This document shows, piece after piece, positions 5,535 through 9,909 of a stretch of 9,909 nucleotides of DNA (position 1 is its first letter; every line of letters starts with the position of its first letter). The notes beneath the pieces are model-generated. The model did not search any database and had not been told where the DNA came from. It was given only the letters and a program-made list of their open reading frames with translations. Origin of the DNA: Nitrososphaerota archaeon (GTDB taxonomy: Archaea > Thermoproteota > Nitrososphaeria > Nitrososphaerales > Nitrosopumilaceae); assembly GCA_028867235.1 (NCBI GenBank), contig JAGWGS010000036.1, positions 1 through 9,909 of the forward strand, given 5' to 3'. A program made the translations under genes and the position numbers.

Positions 5535-5712
5535 AGCCAATAATTTGTCATAGCATAAAATCAGAAGAGAAAAAGATAAGAGAAAAATTTGAAAAGGTCT
5601 AATTCATTACTAGAATTTATTATTAATAAATCCATTAGAAAATAATAACAATTATTAAAAATATGTTAAAATTTAGCACTAAATTAATAATAGAGGTAGT
5701 TTACACGGATAC
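5535..5712. other. A/T-rich intergenic region before the membrane-protein gene
   Basis: About 178 nt without a convincing reading frame. It is very A/T-rich, with a near-palindrome around ATTTATTATTAATAAAT (about 5617-5633) and an A/T box TAAATTAATAA around 5680-5690 that could serve the ATG at 5713. No RNA gene was recognised. Confidence 0.4.
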
Positions 5713-6381
5713 ATGTCTAGAGAAATTCGGTGTGTAGACTGTAAATGTTCGCCAGATCTTTGTAATGATCAATACTTTACAGACTGTAATAATTGCACCA
5801 AGGAAACTTGTTGTTGTGTGTCCTTGCATCAAAATAGAAAATCACAGAGGTTTTTTTCCAAAATAAAAACCATGTATCCAGCTGCATTAGGAATTGAAAT
5901 TCTCTGCATCATGTCTGCTCAGATAGGACAAAGTGTTTCTTTTCTTTTGTTTGGATATCACGACCTGTTTGGAATTACAACTTCTTATGTGCTAGGCTAT
6001 GGACTCGCAAGCTTTACTACATTTTGTACAATCATAGGAAGATATGATACGAGTAATGAGTTGGATGGGTGTTGTTCTGCACTTGAACATGATGGAAGAC
6101 ATGGATTTGTTGCAAATCTAAAAACAACTTTTAAAAATTTTAGAGAAGGCATTAGAAAAATACCATACTTGCACAGTCAAAAGGATCTAAGGCACGTAAT
6201 CAAGACATCTCTTTATGTCATGATTACAGCTGAGAGCGCGTGTATACTTACTGCTGAAACAGTGAATCTTGTATTTTTCAGACAGGCATTATGGTTATCA
6301 ATTCCAATTTCTTTGTTCATTGCTGCATTTGCTATAGTTGTAATAGAAGCATACAAACAGACAAGAAACACAATAGAATAA
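5713..6381 (+). CDS. Membrane protein with Cys-rich N-terminal domain, function unknown
   Basis: A 222-aa product. Residues 7-35 hold nine Cys (C7-x2-C10-x-C12-x4-C17-x7-C25-x2-C28-x4-CCC33-35), enough for two zinc or other metal sites. Four membrane helices are likely: about 57-81, 86-109, 165-189 and 191-214. A basic and acidic loop (110-160) contains C120-C121 and several His. The two helix pairs look alike: the first helix of each carries polar or acidic residues in the membrane (E62, Q70, Q73; E174, E182) next to a similar I-M-S-A-Q / M-I-T-A-E phrase. This suggests an internal duplication and a possible ion path. The N-terminus is short and Cys-rich rather than a signal peptide. A metal-sensing or metal-transport role is an inference from composition only. 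The family is not recognised. Its gene stands alone behind an A/T-rich region. Confidence 0.75.
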   Translation: MSREIRCVDCKCSPDLCNDQYFTDCNNCTKETCCCVSLHQNRKSQRFFSKIKTMYPAALGIEILCIMSAQIGQSVSFLLFGYHDLFGITTSYVLGYGLASFTTFCTIIGRYDTSNELDGCCSALEHDGRHGFVANLKTTFKNFREGIRKIPYLHSQKDLRHVIKTSLYVMITAESACILTAETVNLVFFRQALWLSIPISLFIAAFAIVVIEAYKQTRNTIE

Positions 6382-6459
6382 TATTGTATTTTGCTACAAG
6401 AATCAGATTGAAGAGGGATAGTGTACAATATTTATTGGGAAATACAGTACTACACTTAT

Positions 6460-6846
6460 CCGTTTACCTCCAGTAAAGAAACTCTGTAAATCTCAATGCA
6501 ACGAAAAGCATAGGAACAATAATTATACCATTGTCCAAGTTGGTAGTAATCCAGTTGAAAAAGTGGCAGCAGAAAATCCCAGAATAGTTACAATCATAAT
6601 CTTTTTTCGTCCTATCTTATCGCCAAAGTTTCCAAAGAATGCACCTCCAACAGGACGCATTATCAGTGTTACAACATATGCTGCAAAAGTAGCAAGTAGA
6701 GAAAACATAGTATTTCCAGATGGAAAAAACAAATTGCTTATCAATGGAATTACAAGCAGCATCAAGACAAGGTCATATCCATCAAGAGACCAGCCCAGAA
6801 AAGAGCCAAGAAATATGGACCTCTGGGACTTGGAGAGATTAGACAT
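6460..6846 (-). pseudogene. MFS transporter (metabolite:H+ symporter type), frameshifted and truncated
   Basis: From ATG 6846 the frame gives 107 aa that are clearly the start of a major-facilitator transporter: GWSLDGYDLVLM in the first helix, then RPVGGAFFGNFGDKIGRKK, the loop 2-3 motif A (G-x3-D-x2-G-R-K/R). It stops at TAA 6523, after about three of the usual twelve helices. Just beyond, similarity continues in another frame (GIIIVPMLFVALRF) and then returns to the first frame near 6484 (QSFFTGGK), matching the expected 'ALRFxQGFFxGGE' segment. After about 6460 no MFS sequence is seen. Two frameshifts and loss of most of the gene make a functional transporter very unlikely. Full relatives usually carry about 400-450 residues. 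The substrate is unknown. Nothing on the plus strand here is a convincing gene. Confidence 0.82.
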
Positions 6847-6963
6847 TGCATCTCAGATTCTTAAATTAGATATGAATTTGTCGAGAGTAAATTCCTGATA
6901 CCTACATTATACCAAGAGAGTAATTATTTGGAAATTGTATCGTAGTATACTAAAGGCGAATAC

Positions 6964-6970
6964 CTTTTAT
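6964..6970 (+). promoter_or_regulatory. TATA-like box of the secreted-protein gene
   Basis: CTTTTAT is centred about 28 nt before GTG 6995. This fits a nearly leaderless start there and argues against translation from the upstream TTG at 6935. Confidence 0.5.
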
Positions 6971-6994
6971 TCTGAGGCTTTACAAATACACAAA

Positions 6995-7510
6995 GTGTCT
7001 AAGAAGATTCTAGTTTTTGCAGTATTGTTCTCTCTTGTAATTTCCATGGCTTTAACCCAAGAGGCAAACGCCCTTACAAGAGGATCAGGTCAGTACAGCC
7101 GCACCACTGCAAGCCTTGACCCAAGTAGAGTATGTGGAGTACACATATGCCAACCAGGAGAAAATACAAAGTGGTCATCTGCAGTATCTGTATCACAACG
7201 CCAGGGCCCAGGAAAAGCTACAGGTGGACAATATGGTAACATCATCATGAATCAAGTTGTTGTAAACACTTGGACAAAGAATGCATCAGAGGGACAAAAC
7301 ATGGCTCCAAATTCATCAACCCCAGAAAAAAATCAGATGCCAGTAAAAATGATGCCGCCAGTACAGCAAAATAACACAAAGACTACCATTGGCTCAAATT
7401 CTACAATTGCAGCAAATAACATGAATTCAGCCATGTCACAAAACAATACAAGCACTAGCTCTACAGCGAAGCAAAATAGTACAAATACAAATTCAACTAC
7501 ATCTCAATAG
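6995..7510 (+). CDS. Secreted, sequon-rich protein of unknown function
   Basis: GTG 6995 gives 171 aa with a classic signal peptide: SKK, then a hydrophobic core (ILVFAVLFSLVISMAL) and a likely cleavage after E-A-N-A, about residue 26. The frame is open upstream to TTG 6935, but that start would bury the signal peptide 20 residues inside. The mature part begins with an Arg/Ser/Tyr region and a pair of Cys (RVCGVHICQPGE) that could form a disulfide or metal site. It then has a GQYGNIIMNQVVVNTW strand, and ends in about 70 residues of Asn, Thr, Ser and Gln. About eight N-x-S/T sequons lie from the middle to the end (for example NAS, NSS, NNT, NST), so heavy N-glycosylation on the cell surface is expected. 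The tail looks disordered. No domain is recognised. Confidence 0.75.
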   Translation: MSKKILVFAVLFSLVISMALTQEANALTRGSGQYSRTTASLDPSRVCGVHICQPGENTKWSSAVSVSQRQGPGKATGGQYGNIIMNQVVVNTWTKNASEGQNMAPNSSTPEKNQMPVKMMPPVQQNNTKTTIGSNSTIAANNMNSAMSQNNTSTSSTAKQNSTNTNSTTSQ

Positions 7511-7561
7511 AGACCAGTTTGATACACCTTTGATTACTTGTAGACAAAACCTTCAAAGTTA

Positions 7562-8782
7562 ATGTTAAATTGGCAGGTCTGGCCAAGCCTTTTGATGACA
7601 GAGTTTGAAGAATTTGCATATGCACTTTTGGATCAGCTCTCAGTTGAGATAAACGAGGAAAAAGAGATAATCACTTCAAAGGAAAAAGCAGATCAGGCAT
7701 TTGCCTCAAAGATAAAGTTTGAAGAGATAGAGTCAATCTGCAATAGAGTCTATTCAGACATGTCAAAGAAAATAACAGAATTTACGGGAATCCCAGTAAC
7801 AAATACCAAGATAGAGTTCCCCGAACTTGTGGGGTTCAAGCAACTCAAAGGACGCAAGGTATACCCAACAAAAGAATCAGCATCATTTGTAGATGAATTA
7901 TTTACTGCAATAGCACATGAAGATGTACAAAAAATTGCATCACTTGCAGAGAGTCAGACCTTTAGATATCTAGTGTACTCTACATATGCAAAGGGGTACA
8001 TATCTCAGATATCAACTACATATGGGGACTATTACGAGTCTGCAATATACCTAAACAAATTCATCCTGTCAAGCTATCCTCAGATAATATTATACAAACA
8101 AGGTGAACCCTATGAGCCAAGATTTGAGCAGGTAAATTCAGGATACATGGGAGCACTAAAGATGACTATACTTGAGGAGCAGATTCACTCCATACAAAAT
8201 AACTTGTACGATATGAACAAAAATGCGGTAACTGAAGTAAATGCAATAAACGAGGAGCTTGCCAAGATAATTCTCAGTCTTGACGATAATGCTACAAAGA
8301 ACCTGTACAATTATTTGCAATTACCAGAAGTTCCAGATGAATATCCAGTTGCCAAGAGGGCAAATTTGTTTTTTATATTAAATCCTGACAATTTTATAGT
8401 TCAAGTTCTGGGCCCTGACGTGATGACATTTACCAAGGTAACAGTAGACCCAAAGATACTTGAGATGATTCCCCAACTTCTTGACATTTACCAAAGATGG
8501 CTCAAACCAATACAGGCACACCATGCTGCATTTACAACAATGGAGGGAATGGCAGAATTTGCAGTAAAGAACATCCTAAAAGATGACAAGGATTTTGGAA
8601 ATTATCTTGTTACATTTGCAAACAGTGACATATCATCATATCAGGTAAGAAAGAGCATGGGAACTGACTTTACAGAACATGTATTTACAAAGATTGGCAA
8701 GGGCACATACAAGACATTGATTGCAAATCCTCCAACAACGCGAGAGCTAAAAAGTCCAGAGAGTTACCTGAATAGAAAATGA
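7562..8782 (+). CDS. Conserved-looking hypothetical protein with gluzincin-like but altered motif
   Basis: The product is 406 aa from ATG 7562, or 395 aa from the in-frame ATG 7595, whose product begins MTEFEEFAYALLD and which has an A/T box (TTAAATT) about 27 nt upstream. The second start may be the real one. The protein is helix-rich, without signal peptide or membrane helices. Two features recall zinc peptidases of the gluzincin type: E205-E-Q-I-H209-S-I-Q, like HExxH with the first His changed to Glu, and T-M-E328-G-M-A-E332-F, like the E-G-x-A-E third-ligand helix about 120 residues later. With the first ligand changed, peptidase activity is doubtful and the resemblance may be chance. 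The stop overlaps the next start as ATGA, so it is coupled to the SirB1-type gene. No specific family is recognised. Confidence 0.82.
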   Translation: MLNWQVWPSLLMTEFEEFAYALLDQLSVEINEEKEIITSKEKADQAFASKIKFEEIESICNRVYSDMSKKITEFTGIPVTNTKIEFPELVGFKQLKGRKVYPTKESASFVDELFTAIAHEDVQKIASLAESQTFRYLVYSTYAKGYISQISTTYGDYYESAIYLNKFILSSYPQIILYKQGEPYEPRFEQVNSGYMGALKMTILEEQIHSIQNNLYDMNKNAVTEVNAINEELAKIILSLDDNATKNLYNYLQLPEVPDEYPVAKRANLFFILNPDNFIVQVLGPDVMTFTKVTVDPKILEMIPQLLDIYQRWLKPIQAHHAAFTTMEGMAEFAVKNILKDDKDFGNYLVTFANSDISSYQVRKSMGTDFTEHVFTKIGKGTYKTLIANPPTTRELKSPESYLNRK

Positions 8783-9600
8783 ATAACTTTGATCCATTTG
8801 CAGCAGAGTGGATCTCTTATGCAAAAAACCCGCAATACACGTTGATTGAAAAATGTCTCAAGCTAGCTCAGACACTAGAATTTTCCGATATTGACATTAC
8901 AGTATACCTCCAAAAACTAGAATCACTCAAGCAAGGCTTGAGAGACCACATCTCTGATGTCAAAAATCCAATCTATCTTGTATCGATGCTAAATGAATAC
9001 ATGTTTGATGTTTTAGAGTTTCATGGAGACAGTGATGATTACTATAACCCACACAACAATTTCCTAAACATAGTCATTGACAAGCACAGCGGAATACCAA
9101 TTACATTGTCAATAATTTACATCGAGCTTGCAAAGGCAATAGGGCTTGAACTTCATCCTGTTGGATTTCCTGGTCATTTTCTTGTAAAATATTCAGAAGA
9201 GCTTATCTTGGATCCATTTAATCGTGGCAGTCTTTTAGACATTGAAGATCTTCAGGACATACTTGATTCAACATATGGTGAAGGAGTGGAATTTGAGCCA
9301 GAATTTCTAAATGACATAGAACCGGAAAAAATTCTGATAAGAATTTTAAGAAACCTAAAGGGGTCATATACAGAATCATTCAGTTATGACAAGGCAATGC
9401 GCTGCATAAACATGATACTTGGACTAGAGCCAGACCTTCCAGAGGACATCAGAGATAAGGGAATAGTACAAGCAAGAATGATGCAGGACGATCTTGCACT
9501 GATATCTCTTAACAAATACCTTGAGCTTGCACCAGAAGCTGATGATGTTGATGACATTTTAGAAATGATAAAGGGAATTAAAGAAAAATCTAGTCGATGA
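8779..9600 (+). CDS. SirB1-type transglutaminase-like/TPR protein
   Basis: A 273-aa soluble protein. The central block FLNIVIDKHSGIPITLSIIYIELAKAIGLELHPVGFPGHFLVKY (residues 95-138) followed by LILD145-PFNRGSLL is the signature of the SirB1/YchA transglutaminase-like family. H133 and D145 sit where a transglutaminase His and Asp would be, but no Cys is present in the GIPITLS helix (only C26 and C209 exist), so it is probably not a working protease or transglutaminase. Residues about 183-260 form TPR-like helix pairs (SYDKAMRCINMILGLEP, ALISLNKYLELAPEA), suggesting protein-protein contacts. The ATG overlaps the upstream stop by 4 nt (ATGA), so translation is likely coupled to the 406-aa protein, with which it may interact. 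Its stop overlaps the convergent gene by 11 nt. The cellular role of this family is not well defined. Confidence 0.9.
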   Translation: MNNFDPFAAEWISYAKNPQYTLIEKCLKLAQTLEFSDIDITVYLQKLESLKQGLRDHISDVKNPIYLVSMLNEYMFDVLEFHGDSDDYYNPHNNFLNIVIDKHSGIPITLSIIYIELAKAIGLELHPVGFPGHFLVKYSEELILDPFNRGSLLDIEDLQDILDSTYGEGVEFEPEFLNDIEPEKILIRILRNLKGSYTESFSYDKAMRCINMILGLEPDLPEDIRDKGIVQARMMQDDLALISLNKYLELAPEADDVDDILEMIKGIKEKSSR

Positions 9601-9760
9601 TTGATTGGATGTCCTTTCCTTTCTTGATTAGTTTATGCTCGTATCGAACAATCTTGTTTCGCATTGTTCCTTTGAGGACATCCATCTCATTTCTCAGGCT
9701 GGCAACTTCATCTTCAAGTCTAGCTACCCGTTCATAAATTGATTCATCTTCGCCCGCCAT
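9590..9760 (-). CDS. 56-aa coiled-coil protein
   Basis: ATG 9760 gives 56 aa. The frame is open further up to ATG 9865, but a TATA-like box lies at about 9785-9796, within that longer frame, and the downstream ATG sits about 30 nt from it. The short form, beginning MAGEDES, is preferred. The sequence ERVARLEDEVASLRNEMDVLKGTM has hydrophobic residues every three to four positions and is a clear coiled coil, probably dimeric. It is followed by a basic stretch (KIVRYEHKLIKKGKDI). There is no signal or membrane segment. It is convergent with the SirB1-type gene, and their ends overlap by 11 nt. It may be a small scaffold or nucleic-acid-binding adaptor. The family is not recognised. Confidence 0.65.
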   Translation of the reverse strand: MAGEDESIYERVARLEDEVASLRNEMDVLKGTMRNKIVRYEHKLIKKGKDIQSIID

Positions 9761-9784
9761 ATGTCTAATCTTCACTAGATGTGA

Positions 9785-9796
9785 TCTTAAAAATTT
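9785..9796 (-). promoter_or_regulatory. TATA-like box of the coiled-coil gene
   Basis: On the minus strand this reads AAATTTTTAAGA, about 30 nt before ATG 9760. It supports the shorter start of that gene. Confidence 0.5.
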
Positions 9797-9831
9797 ATGG
9801 TTTATTTTGTTGAGGGTTTTGTCAGTATTTT

Positions 9832-9909
9832 CTATAGTGTGAATTCTCCGTTGCAGGATTGACATTTGCCTTTCTCGCTTCCAATCAACCCTATAATCAA
9901 AATTTTTCC
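9832..9909 (-). CDS. Possible C-terminal end of an upstream minus-strand gene with a CxxC knuckle
   Basis: One minus-strand frame runs from the window edge for 25 codons to TAG at 9832 and ends in GSEKGKCQSCNGEFTL. The C-x2-C-N-G phrase resembles a zinc-knuckle tail. The stop lies just before the TATA-like box of the next minus-strand gene, a sensible arrangement for two neighbouring genes. The fragment is short, so the coding call is tentative. Confidence 0.3.
   Translation of the reverse strand, partial: GKILIIGLIGSEKGKCQSCNGEFTL

Noticed and set aside
5600..5700. A/T-rich stretch with short palindromes as a replication origin
   Set aside because: There are no repeated origin boxes and no Cdc6/Orc1 gene. 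It is more likely a promoter region.
6213..6476. Frames on both strands around the end of the membrane-protein gene
   Set aside because: They overlap the membrane-protein 3' end or the MFS remnant, and the products look random.
6523..6846. Treating the 107-aa MFS fragment as an intact small transporter
   Set aside because: Homologous sequence continues past the stop in shifted frames, so it is a broken longer gene.
6563..6898. 111-codon plus-strand frame opposite the MFS remnant
   Set aside because: It is the mirror of the MFS sequence. The minus-strand product has clear transporter motifs, while this product has no recognisable pattern.
9761..9865. N-terminal extension of the coiled-coil protein to ATG 9865
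   Set aside because: It would contain the TATA-like box and lacks the heptad pattern. The shorter start fits better.

Overview
The window looks like a low-GC (roughly one-third G+C by eye) chromosomal segment of an ammonia-oxidising-type archaeon (Nitrososphaerota/Thaumarchaeota, probably Nitrosopumilus/Nitrosarchaeum-like). This rests on three things. Several genes have a TATA-like box about 26-30 nt before the start codon, as in nearly leaderless archaeal transcripts. It carries a tandem PLD-like sensor of the type fused to histidine kinases in this phylum. It also carries small thaumarchaeal-style metal and redox proteins and a secreted, N-glycosylation-sequon-rich protein. No rRNA, tRNA, CRISPR array, transposase or integrase was seen.

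Region 1 (1-2206) is a run of small stress, redox and metal proteins. It opens with the 3' end of a UspA-type universal stress protein. Next comes a minus-strand pair, a Rieske ferredoxin and an overlapping 42-aa zinc-ribbon protein. Across a divergent promoter region with a near-perfect hairpin follow a DUF1059 protein, a DUF488 protein, a coiled-coil protein with an uncertain start, a probably decayed reading frame, and a DUF4242 protein.

Region 2 (2307-5534) is the signalling core. It holds a stand-alone sensor with two PLD-like domains that stops where related proteins enter their kinase domain, and a single-cluster ferredoxin. It then holds a three-gene set: a 56-aa protein with a CxxC...C metal-binding module, a ParA/MinD-type ATPase, and a class III nucleotidyl-cyclase-like protein whose N-terminus carries the same module. 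The ATPase and cyclase-like genes share a strong AAGGAG ribosome-binding site and are probably co-translated. The cyclase domain keeps both metal-binding Asp but lacks the usual substrate Lys and transition-state Asn. This set is the best candidate for an undescribed system.

Region 3 (5713-6934) has a four-helix membrane protein with a Cys-rich N-terminus, then a minus-strand MFS transporter remnant broken by at least two frameshifts.

Region 4 (6995-9909) has a secreted sequon-rich protein, then a translationally coupled pair: an unrecognised 406-aa protein with a gluzincin-like but altered motif, and a SirB1-type transglutaminase-like/TPR protein. It ends with a convergent small coiled-coil gene and possibly the 3' tail of one more minus-strand gene.
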